Shown: in pieces, positions 51,839 through 59,437 of the stretch
How positions within the stretch are numbered: position 1 is the first letter of the stretch
Layout of the letters: each line of letters begins with the position of its first letter
From: Pelobacter seleniigenes DSM 18267
Lineage (GTDB): Bacteria > Desulfobacterota > Desulfuromonadia > Desulfuromonadales > Geopsychrobacteraceae
DNA: 64,000 bases
Assembly: GCF_000711225.1 (NCBI RefSeq)
Contig: NZ_JOMG01000002.1
Location: 694,501 to 758,500 of the forward strand
Direction of reading: 5' to 3'
Notes under the pieces: generated by a model
What the model saw: the letters and a program-made list of their open reading frames with translations, nothing else
Database searches by the model: none
Told to the model about the DNA's origin: nothing
Made by a program: the position numbers and the translations under genes

Positions 51839-54085
51839 TCAGGCGGGGATGGACAGTTCCTTGCCGTCTTTGATAAAGCGGACAAAGTTGTTCCGCATGC
51901 CGTGGGTGCCGGTCTCGGGATCGATGGACGGATTGCTGATCAGGCTCTGATCATCCACCCCGGCTCCAACCCCGACCGTCAGCGCCGGATTCATGGAGCC
52001 ATAGCCATGGGCCATGTAGACCGTATCGGAGCGGATCCCCGGAGTGACCTTGACCACGGTCGCAGTCCGCGATTTCACCCCTTGGTCATTGACCAGTTCC
52101 ACCATGTCCCCGTCTTTCAGTCCCATTTTTTTGGCGCTCTGCTCGTTCAGCCAAACCGGGTTGAGAGTCGATTCCTGGTGCAGCCAGACATTGTTCTGGG
52201 TCCGATTGAAGGTGTGCACCGGCAGCCGCCCGTAAACCAGACGAGCATAACCGGCAGGCGGTTGCGGAACTTCGGTATAGGTCGGCACCGGAGGATAGCC
52301 GGCCTCTTCAAGGGCTTCGCTGTAAAAGACCACGTCCAGTTCGACATCATAGGGATCTTCCCCTTCCTGGAGATGGATGCCGTCTTCGGCGCGCAGCTGC
52401 TTGAGGGACAACGTCGGCTTGGCTCCGGCCAGCATGATATCGACCATCTCCTCGGCGGATTTGGCCTTGATGTGTTCACCGTAACCCATCCGTTTGGCCA
52501 GCTCGTTGGTGATCCAGACCGAATCCTTGCGCTCGTGATCCTTGGTTTCAGGAGCGACCAGCGGCATGCGGGCGGCGATATACTGCTGATGTTCTTCGGC
52601 AAAATCCCACTGGGTGCCACGCTTGATGTAATCGTAGCGCTCCAGATAGGAGACCTCGGGCAACAGGATATCCGCATACATGGTGATATCGGTCGGCATC
52701 ACGTCACAGACCAGGACAAAATCCATCTGCTCCAGCATGGCAATGGTCTGGGCCTGATTCGGCACCGTCTGGATCGGATTCTGGCCCCAGGTCACCATGG
52801 CTTTGATCGGATAAGGTTGGCCGGTCAAGGCCGCGTTACGGATCAGATCGGTCGGGGTTCCGGGTGGTGAAAACTTGTGGACTTTTGCCAACCGCCGCAA
52901 GGAATATTCTTCGGCATGTTCTTTCATCGGTGTGGGCCAGCTGAACCGGCCGAGCTTAGGCCCGATGGGGCGGACAAAACCGCCGACTGAACCGATGGCG
53001 CCAAGCATTCCGGTCAAGCAGGCCATGGCCCGCTCACGCTGGAAGTCGTTACCATACCAGCTGGTATGCCGGCCCGGGTGAATGGCGACATGCGGCATAT
53101 CGGCGGACAGCATATCGGCAACCTGCTTGATCTGTGCCTCGGGCACATCACAAATTTTGGCCGCCCAGCTCAGGCTGGCGTGGGCGATCCCTTCACAGAA
53201 ATCATCGAACCCGTCGCCATTGTCATCCACATACTCGACATTGTATTTTTCGTTTTCGGCCAGGTAATTCATGATCGCGAGCAGGAAAGCGGTGTCGGTG
53301 CCCGGTTTGATCTTGACCCAGACATCAGCTTTGGCAGCGGCGGCCGAGAAACGGGGATCAACCACGATCAGCTTGGCACCGTTTTCCAACCCTTTCAGAT
53401 AACGCTTCAAATGAGAGACATGGACATTTTCCCCCAGGTGGCTGCCGAGCAGGAAAATCACCTTGGCGTTGGGCATGTCCACCTCTTCCCCGGCCGGTAC
53501 GCCCAGGGTGGCCAGGTAAGCCAGGTCGCGCGCGCCACGGCATTGGAAGAAGGAGGCTTCGGAATTGTTCGGTGTACCGACGACATGCTCAAAAAAGTGC
53601 ATCGGATAAACAGCCGAAGAACCATGGGGAAAAATGGTTATCCCCTGCGGGCCGTATTTATCAATGGTGGCTTTGAGCCGGGTCGCACACTCATCGAGGG
53701 CTTCGTCCCAGGAAATCCGTTTCCACTTCGGAGCACCCCGCTTGCCGATGTTCTTCAGTGGATACTTGAGGCGATCGGGATCGTAGAGCAGCTTGATCCC
53801 GGCATTGCCGCGGGCACACAGGCTCTTGCCGTTATCGATGCTTTTGGGATTCCCCTCCAGTTTGACCAGCTTGCCGTCCCGGACCTTGCCGATCACCTGA
53901 CAGCGCCAGAAACACATCTCGCAAATACCGCCGGTCACGGTCTGCGTTCCCGCCATGCTGCCGGGAGAAACATACGGGTATTTCACAAAAGAATCGTCCG
54001 CTTGGACCAGATTGGCAAACGGAAGTACGGCTGCGGCGCAGCCGGTCGATTGCAAAAATCTGCGGCGGGTCATCTTAACTGCCAT
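51839..54085 (-). CDS. Tat-exported molybdopterin oxidoreductase, PsrA/PhsA/TtrA-like
   Basis: 748-residue catalytic subunit with a Tat signal MTRRRFLQSTG. Binds one [4Fe-4S] via Cys55, Cys58, Cys62 and Cys90 (C-X2-C-X3-C-X27-C), then a bis-MGD Mo or W site. Cys182 in FFQCRGARDLA is the likely metal ligand, as in polysulfide, thiosulfate and arsenate reductases; the Ser/Cys/SeCys alternatives of DMSO reductase and formate dehydrogenase do not fit. Other motifs: GSHLGENVHVSH, VVDPRFSAAAA, PGTDTAFLLA, CDVMPTDITMYADILLPEVS. Substrate is unassigned. ATG follows GAGGAAGAGGATC and overlaps the TorD-like gene. The membrane NrfD/PsrC anchor is absent. Confidence 0.92.
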   Translation of the reverse strand: MAVKMTRRRFLQSTGCAAAVLPFANLVQADDSFVKYPYVSPGSMAGTQTVTGGICEMCFWRCQVIGKVRDGKLVKLEGNPKSIDNGKSLCARGNAGIKLLYDPDRLKYPLKNIGKRGAPKWKRISWDEALDECATRLKATIDKYGPQGITIFPHGSSAVYPMHFFEHVVGTPNNSEASFFQCRGARDLAYLATLGVPAGEEVDMPNAKVIFLLGSHLGENVHVSHLKRYLKGLENGAKLIVVDPRFSAAAAKADVWVKIKPGTDTAFLLAIMNYLAENEKYNVEYVDDNGDGFDDFCEGIAHASLSWAAKICDVPEAQIKQVADMLSADMPHVAIHPGRHTSWYGNDFQRERAMACLTGMLGAIGSVGGFVRPIGPKLGRFSWPTPMKEHAEEYSLRRLAKVHKFSPPGTPTDLIRNAALTGQPYPIKAMVTWGQNPIQTVPNQAQTIAMLEQMDFVLVCDVMPTDITMYADILLPEVSYLERYDYIKRGTQWDFAEEHQQYIAARMPLVAPETKDHERKDSVWITNELAKRMGYGEHIKAKSAEEMVDIMLAGAKPTLSLKQLRAEDGIHLQEGEDPYDVELDVVFYSEALEEAGYPPVPTYTEVPQPPAGYARLVYGRLPVHTFNRTQNNVWLHQESTLNPVWLNEQSAKKMGLKDGDMVELVNDQGVKSRTATVVKVTPGIRSDTVYMAHGYGSMNPALTVGVGAGVDDQSLISNPSIDPETGTHGMRNNFVRFIKDGKELSIPA

Positions 54086-54671
54086 GATCCTCTTCCTCCT
54101 CGGTAAAAAAGTCGATCAACGAAACCAGGACCACATAGTAGGGGTGCCTGCTTTCACGACTGACACGCTGATAAAAACTGCCAAACCACGGCCGAAAACA
54201 CTGCCGGAGAAAAAGCTCCGCCGCCGCTTCCCTCCCCTGCTCCAACAGCAGGGCAACAAAACGCAATTCATTCCCCAGATAATCGGGAATATCATGACTG
54301 CCCCGCAGCTCGAAATTCTCCTGCCGGTAAAACGCCTTGGCCCGCTCGGCACTGGCACCGTAGAGCATCCCGTCTCCGTCGAGATAAACCGAGCCGTACG
54401 GCGGAGCGATCACATGAGGAACGGCGTTGATAAACAGCCGGGTATACTCAACCTGGAGACCTTCAAACTGTTCCGGGGACGCCGGGTAAGAAGGGAACAT
54501 TGCCTCAGCAGAAATGCTGCCGATCTCGTGCAGGAGTCCTTCCAGAGCGGCCCAATATGCGGGCGTCAGCCAGGACCGCTGCGGATATTCCATGGCCGCG
54601 GCCAAAAAACACAAAATCTCCGCAAGCCTGGTGCAAGCGTTACCAACCGGTTTTTCCATCGCCATTGCCAT
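54075..54671 (-). CDS. TorD-family maturation chaperone
   Basis: 198-residue cytoplasmic chaperone that holds the Tat signal of molybdoenzymes until the cofactor is inserted. Motifs: EYTRLFINAVPHVIAPPYGS, VYLDGDGMLYGASAERAKAFYRQ and IPDYLGNELRFVALLLEQG, all hallmark TorD/DmsD signatures. It overlaps the catalytic subunit gene by 11 bases and precedes it. Either the first ATG or an in-frame one a few codons later may be used. It is followed upstream by a ~300-base gap. Confidence 0.92.
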   Translation of the reverse strand: MAMAMEKPVGNACTRLAEILCFLAAAMEYPQRSWLTPAYWAALEGLLHEIGSISAEAMFPSYPASPEQFEGLQVEYTRLFINAVPHVIAPPYGSVYLDGDGMLYGASAERAKAFYRQENFELRGSHDIPDYLGNELRFVALLLEQGREAAAELFLRQCFRPWFGSFYQRVSRESRHPYYVVLVSLIDFFTEEEEDHGS

Positions 54672-54978
54672 TATCCGACCACATTTTTCAACAGGGGTTC
54701 ATTCCGGCGGTCAAGTTCCGTTCCACCTGAGCCCCTCCTGACAGGTTATCGAAGAAGTCCGGCCGGGGACTTGTTCGAGCATGAGCAGAAAAAATCAACC
54801 GCTGCCGGCCTCACCACCTCACCCCCACGAACAGCCATCGGTTTTACTTCCCGGCTTTAGACCACCAAGCAATCGGCCATCAACTGACAGCCTTGCCTGG
54901 ACCAATGGCAGCCAACTGCGCCGGCCCGGTCGCCTGGATAGCTGCAGCGACCGGGTATCCGTTCCGGCAGGTCGAAAA
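54672..54978. other. Intergenic region with a hairpin
   Basis: About 300 bases ahead of torD. A 9-bp stem CCCGGTCGC/GCGACCGGG (54925-54955) just after the small-protein gene could end its transcript but has no U-tract. A separate promoter for the torD-Mo unit is possible; I could not define one. Confidence 0.45.
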
Positions 54979-55209
54979 TCAGCAGCCTTGCAGTTTGGCA
55001 CCGCCACCTTTTTTCGGAGCGCCGTCTTTGGTTTCGATTTTGATTTTATCGCCGACAGCAAAATCCTCGGCCTTGCCTTTGGTGATCTTGATGGTAACCA
55101 TTTTGCCGTCAACAGCGGTCACTTTCCCTTTGTACTCCGCTGCAAAAATAAGCCCTGAAAAGCTCAACGTCAGCAGACATGCCAGCACCAGAACCAACAG
55201 TTTTTTCAT
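54979..55209 (-). CDS. Small secreted beta-rich protein with terminal Cys
   Basis: 76 residues. Signal peptide MKKLLVLVLACLLTLSFSGL to IFAA, then a short domain YKGKVTAVDGKMVTIKITKG, AVGDKIKIE and a basic glycine tail KKGGGAKLQGC ending in Cys. The fold looks like a small OB/KOW-type beta barrel. The ATG follows AAAGGAGATTGTTC. It lies between the porin and torD; a similar small gene occurs in the Geobacter ext-type clusters as I recall, function unknown. The ending GGGAKLQGC resembles the GGGC end of the neighbouring rhodanese lipoprotein. Confidence 0.72.
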   Translation of the reverse strand: MKKLLVLVLACLLTLSFSGLIFAAEYKGKVTAVDGKMVTIKITKGKAEDFAVGDKIKIETKDGAPKKGGGAKLQGC

Positions 55210-55234
55210 GAACAATCTCCTTTCGGTTGTTTCA

Positions 55235-55274
55235 CTGGGGTCACCGGCGCGGTTAACCGCACCGGCGACCCCAG
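55235..55274. terminator. Strong hairpin between the porin and small-protein genes
   Basis: CTGGGGTC and GACCCCAG arms with an inner CCGGCGCGGTTAACCGCACCGG. It lies in the transcript between porin and small protein and may stabilise or attenuate it; no U-tract follows on the minus strand. Confidence 0.6.
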
Positions 55275-55291
55275 CCAGCAAATGATGCAGG

Positions 55292-56461
55292 TTAGAAGAT
55301 GACCTGAACCTGGCCGACAATGGTTTCGAAATCCTCGACGGAGTCTTCCTTGTCGTAGTCGAGAGTCGAATACTCAACCGTCACTTTCAGATTCTGGCCG
55401 CGCAGGTAATAGTTGAAACCGAGCCCCATGATATCGACTTCCTGGTCATAGACATCATTCAGCTTGGCGAATGACCAACCTTCAGCACGGGCAAACAGTT
55501 GCAAGGGCAGGTTCGGCAGCATGTAGCCGACCTTAACGTAGCCGCCGTTCTTCTCGCCGTTGAGCCCGGTCACGTCAGTATCCGGAGTGCCATTTTTATA
55601 AGCATCGTCCATGTCATATTTGACATAGGCACCCGACAGGGTAAATGTCCCCACGTCTTCAATCGGGTATTCGGCAAACAGGTCAACGGTCCAGGCGCTG
55701 TAATCGACTTCTTTATTGCCGGCGTAGGCAACGGCGGCTTCGGTCTGATAAGCGGCCCCAATGGTCAGGACTTTCTTTTCACCCAGGTAGGTCCCGCGAT
55801 AGCCGTAACCATTTTCCGGATCCAGCAGGGTCACGTGAACACGGCCGGTGAAACGGGGATTGGACTCTGGAGAGGACGCCGAATCATTGCGGCCGTTCAT
55901 GACATCGAAGCGGTACTGGAATTTATCCTCAAACAGGTTGCCCCAGACGGCCACGCCCTTGTCCCGGGTGGAGACAAAAGGAGCGCGGATCATGATGGAG
56001 CGGTCCAGGGTCAGCGGCATTTCGCAGGCTTCCAGGTTTTCCCGGGTCAGGTTGTACTTGAATTTCCCCATCCACAGATTGAAGCTGTTGCTGAATTTGA
56101 AGCGCAGGACTGCGTCGAGCATTTCAAAATCGCCGTCGCTGCCATCCGACACACCGAGGGGCAGGATGTTGCGATCTTCCGAATATTCGGTCTGCACATA
56201 GAGACCGAAGTTATCACCCCAGGCACCCATCAGGGCGAGCCGGTTGCGGCGAAAGTTGAATTCGGTGGCATCGCCGTCGCCGTCAGGGCTGGCGCCGGTA
56301 TCGCGATGCAGCACCTGGAATTGACCTTTGTAGTCGAGTTTCAAAAGCCCCTCGTCATCAGGGCCGAAAGTCCAGATCGGGCCGGCCAAGGCACTACCGG
56401 CGATCATGCAGAATGCCGTTGCAACTGCACAAAGCAAACCTGCTTTCTTGAGCATAGTCAT
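55292..56461 (-). CDS. Outer-membrane porin (phosphate-selective porin O/P-like)
   Basis: 389 residues with signal peptide (MTMLKKAGLLCAVATAFCMI to GSALA). The mature part begins PIWTFGPDDEGLLKLDYKGQ and alternates short hydrophobic strands to the end in VGQVQVIF, a C-terminal Phe as outer-membrane beta-barrels need. Segments MGAWGDNFGLYVQTEYSEDR and DAVLRFKFSNSFNLWMGKFK are typical of OprO/P-like and ext-cluster porins. ATG follows AAAGGAGACTTTAAGT. Placed after the rhodanese gene it could bring the acceptor oxyanion into the periplasm (inference). Confidence 0.87.
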   Translation of the reverse strand: MTMLKKAGLLCAVATAFCMIAGSALAGPIWTFGPDDEGLLKLDYKGQFQVLHRDTGASPDGDGDATEFNFRRNRLALMGAWGDNFGLYVQTEYSEDRNILPLGVSDGSDGDFEMLDAVLRFKFSNSFNLWMGKFKYNLTRENLEACEMPLTLDRSIMIRAPFVSTRDKGVAVWGNLFEDKFQYRFDVMNGRNDSASSPESNPRFTGRVHVTLLDPENGYGYRGTYLGEKKVLTIGAAYQTEAAVAYAGNKEVDYSAWTVDLFAEYPIEDVGTFTLSGAYVKYDMDDAYKNGTPDTDVTGLNGEKNGGYVKVGYMLPNLPLQLFARAEGWSFAKLNDVYDQEVDIMGLGFNYYLRGQNLKVTVEYSTLDYDKEDSVEDFETIVGQVQVIF

Positions 56462-56487
56462 ACTTAAAGTCTCCTTTTTCAAAAGAG

Positions 56488-56515
56488 CTCCAGTGGTGCA
56501 GAAACACCACTGGAG
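56488..56515 (-). terminator. Hairpin with T-tract between rhodanese and porin genes
   Basis: CTCCAGTGGTG and CACCACTGGAG pair around six bases. On the minus strand CTCTTTTG follows. Likely a partial terminator that lowers porin relative to rhodanese expression. Confidence 0.72.
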
Positions 56516-56533
56516 ACAGTCATTGAATCAGAA

Positions 56534-59011
56534 CTAGCAGCCGCCACCCAGATCACCGGAACCGGAGGTCGGAGCACCACTGTCTGAACCGGAATCGGAC
56601 ACCGGAGTGGTCTGGTATTCATAGTCAGCATCTTCCACCTGGTTGGCCGTGGCCGGAGTCAGTGACAGGGCTGAACTATCGGCGTTCAACGGTTCGATCT
56701 GCTTCATCCGATCGGCATTGTAGTTGATGACGCTCATATAGGTTGTGGAGTCGGTTGCCCAAGCGGAGTAATCCACGGTCCCTGCAGCCAATTCCCCGCC
56801 TTTACTGGCGTCAGCAGACATTTTGCCCCACTGGCTCCAGGAACCGTCATAGGTCATGGCATCGACCCCGAGGATTCCATCCAGGACAAAGAAACCGACC
56901 GAAGCGATATAACCGGTCCGGCAATAGGAATAGATCGGATTGCTGTAGGATCCGTCCATAGAAGGCGTCGTTCCGCCCAAGGCCTGCAGCGCTGCTTCAA
57001 TCTCGGCAGCAGATTTGAAACGGAAATCACCATTGGCGTAATCGACATTGAAGTTCGTATAATTGAACGATGTTCCGCCTTGCAAGGTTCCTTCAAAGAC
57101 CACGTAATCCCCGGCCACATCACTGAACACGCCGGGCGTTGAGCCGATGGCGCTCTTGTCACCACGGAAATCAATGGCCATGCCGCGTCCATCGCGCACG
57201 GCATCCATCAGTTCAGCCAGCGACACGCGGGTATCGAGTTGGGCGCCGCTGCTCAGGTCGGCCACGCTCAGGGTCGATGCGGTGATGGTCGGAACCTCGG
57301 TGGTCAGTTCGGGTTGCGGCCAGGCAGCGTTATAGCCGTTCAGCACCTTGATACGCTCTTTGGGGAAACCCCAGTAACGGAACAGGAAATAAGCGCGACT
57401 GGGGTAATAGGTGGCAGTCGCCGAAGAGGTGATGACCACGGTGGTATTGGCGTCGATCCCGGCGGCCTGGATTCTGGCATCCATGCTGGCACCGTCCAGG
57501 ACCATATTGACGGCCGGAGCCGGACCTTCGGTACGGGTAATGGCCTGGCCGGTGATATTCCAGAGCTGGGCTCCAGGAATGTGGGCGGCGGCGTAGGCAT
57601 CGGCAGTCGTGACATCCAGGATGACAACCTTTTCACCGCTGGCAGCATTGACCAGGTCGCTGTTCATCCAGCCTTGCAGGGTCGCATAGTCGATCAGCAC
57701 CTCACTGGTTGCCGTCGCGGAGGGAGCGGCGATGGTGGTGGTCCCGCTACCGTCGGCGTAAGCACCGTCAGCAGCTTCGACCTGGCTCTGGACGACATCA
57801 CTGTCATCGGTGGGGACATCCCCGGTAAACGGACTGGGCTGAGGTTCAACCGCCGCAGCGATATTAAGGGTTTCGATGGTCAGTGGGCCGGGGTAGACAT
57901 TTTTGTTGTAGGTGTAGGTATCGCCATTCAGGTACATGTCGATGGCCCAGGGTGAGTTGACGGGCAATTCGCCACCGGCAGCTGAATTATTGGAATATTT
58001 GCCGAGCTGGCTCCAGGAACCGTCATACAGCTGCACATCGGCATCCAGAATGGCATCAAGGGCAAAGAACAACGGGGTGGCCGAGTAACCGCTGGTGCAG
58101 TACACGGTTGCTTTTTTCGAGGCATCCCAGCCTTTGGCAGCGAACAGAGCTTCGATCTCGGCAGCGGTCTTGAATTTACCGGAGCTGAACATCTCACCCT
58201 GGCTCAGATACTGGCCGCCTTCCGGATGGCCGTCGACCACGACGACGTCGCCGCCCAACAAGCCTGAGGTTGCGTTGTTGCCGAGATAATAAGTGGAGCC
58301 GCGGGCGTCAAAGACGATATTCGTAGTTGAGTTAGGTAAGGTTTTGATAATTTCAATAATTTCGCCGACCGAGGCACGGAGGTCATCATTGAGCCCGGCC
58401 AGGTTCCGTACACTATAGGTCGAAGGAGTGGGACTCGGAACATTTTCGTTCATCAGGTTGGGGTATGCGGCGGCAAAAGCGTTGTTCCCGCCGTTCAGAA
58501 GCTTCAGGCGGGATTTCGGGAAGCCCCAGTAACGGAAAGTCCAGTAAGCCCGGGTCGCCATGTACGGGCTGCCATCTGTGGTAAACACGATGGTGGTGTT
58601 TTCATCGATCCCCAGGCGCTGAATGACGGCATCCATCATCGCCCCGGTGGCTACCAGCGGAGCAGCGTCAGCCACGCCTTCAAAGCGGGTCAGAGTCAGG
58701 TCGGCACCTTCTACCCGGCAGGCACCGTCGATACGCTCGGCACCAGTGGAGCGGAAGTCGAGGACGACAACTTTTTCACCATACCCGGTCTCATTTCCGA
58801 CCAGCCCGGCATCCATCCAGGACTTGAGTGTGGCAGGTTCAATCAGCACATTGGTTGCAGCTCCACCGACAGCGGCATTGTCGGTTTCTGTGGGGGTGTC
58901 ATAGCTGCTTCCTCCCCCGCCGCCACAGCCCCAGACAAGCAACGTGGCAGAGATTACGAGCAGAAACAACGCGCCCATTCTCAGAGAGCTTCGTTTGATC
59001 CTTCCTGACAT
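56534..59011 (-). CDS. Four-module rhodanese-like lipoprotein
   Basis: 825 residues. Lipobox VWGC (Cys29) followed by Gly-Gly-Gly-Gly. Two homologous halves (about 50-360 and 435-760), each a tandem rhodanese with an inactive first module (Thr/Ser at the active position: TTDGSPYMATRAYW, TSSATATYYPSRAYF) and an active second module with CTSGYSATP (Cys305) and CRTGYIASV (Cys697). The protein ends SGSGDLGGGC. It would transfer sulfane sulfur or bind chalcogen oxyanions in the envelope. The ATG follows AAAGGAGGTCAT. First gene of the unit, with a candidate promoter at 59159. Homologous arrangement with a porin recalls Geobacter extH-extI. Confidence 0.88.
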   Translation of the reverse strand: MSGRIKRSSLRMGALFLLVISATLLVWGCGGGGGSSYDTPTETDNAAVGGAATNVLIEPATLKSWMDAGLVGNETGYGEKVVVLDFRSTGAERIDGACRVEGADLTLTRFEGVADAAPLVATGAMMDAVIQRLGIDENTTIVFTTDGSPYMATRAYWTFRYWGFPKSRLKLLNGGNNAFAAAYPNLMNENVPSPTPSTYSVRNLAGLNDDLRASVGEIIEIIKTLPNSTTNIVFDARGSTYYLGNNATSGLLGGDVVVVDGHPEGGQYLSQGEMFSSGKFKTAAEIEALFAAKGWDASKKATVYCTSGYSATPLFFALDAILDADVQLYDGSWSQLGKYSNNSAAGGELPVNSPWAIDMYLNGDTYTYNKNVYPGPLTIETLNIAAAVEPQPSPFTGDVPTDDSDVVQSQVEAADGAYADGSGTTTIAAPSATATSEVLIDYATLQGWMNSDLVNAASGEKVVILDVTTADAYAAAHIPGAQLWNITGQAITRTEGPAPAVNMVLDGASMDARIQAAGIDANTTVVITSSATATYYPSRAYFLFRYWGFPKERIKVLNGYNAAWPQPELTTEVPTITASTLSVADLSSGAQLDTRVSLAELMDAVRDGRGMAIDFRGDKSAIGSTPGVFSDVAGDYVVFEGTLQGGTSFNYTNFNVDYANGDFRFKSAAEIEAALQALGGTTPSMDGSYSNPIYSYCRTGYIASVGFFVLDGILGVDAMTYDGSWSQWGKMSADASKGGELAAGTVDYSAWATDSTTYMSVINYNADRMKQIEPLNADSSALSLTPATANQVEDADYEYQTTPVSDSGSDSGAPTSGSGDLGGGC

Positions 59012-59158
59012 ATGACCTCCTTTGGTTTGACAGGTTGAATAACCCGCATGTTGAATAGAATCGACGAATGAATACCTCTCTCAGCACAACTGATTAAAAT
59101 AAGATAGAAAGAATAACCTTTCGTAAGAACGAACATTCTTTTCTCACAGATAGTGCGA

Positions 59159-59187
59159 AAAATACCCTGATATTTTCCGTAGATCAA
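59159..59187 (-). promoter_or_regulatory. Candidate promoter of the rhodanese-porin unit
   Basis: On the minus strand TTGATC is separated by 17 bases from TATTTT, about 150 bases before the rhodanese ATG. No sigma-54 -24/-12 element was recognised in this leader. Confidence 0.5.
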
Positions 59188-59437
59188 GGGCTATTTTGAT
59201 GGATTTCAAACAAAAGTTGATAGAATCAAAAAACGTCTGGCTAACTGCTGGAGATGACTATTTATTCATCGATAGATATGTATAAATATTCATATTTTTA
59301 GATTTCTAGAATTCTTTTCCCGATTTTATTTACGGGCTTTTTTTTCAGCATAGACAAATGTATGCTTAACAATCCGTAACTATCATCGAACTCTTATTTA
59401 TTTTGTTCCTGTAACCAATTGGAACTTAAGGGGATCA
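59188..59437. other. AT-rich region between the rhodanese unit and gspA
   Basis: About 250 AT-rich bases, presumably with the gspA promoter. No gene or strong structure seen. Confidence 0.45.

Noticed and set aside
59012-59437. Sigma-54 promoter for the rhodanese-porin unit
   Set aside because: No TGGC-N9-TTGC-type element found on the minus strand; a sigma-70-like pair fits better.
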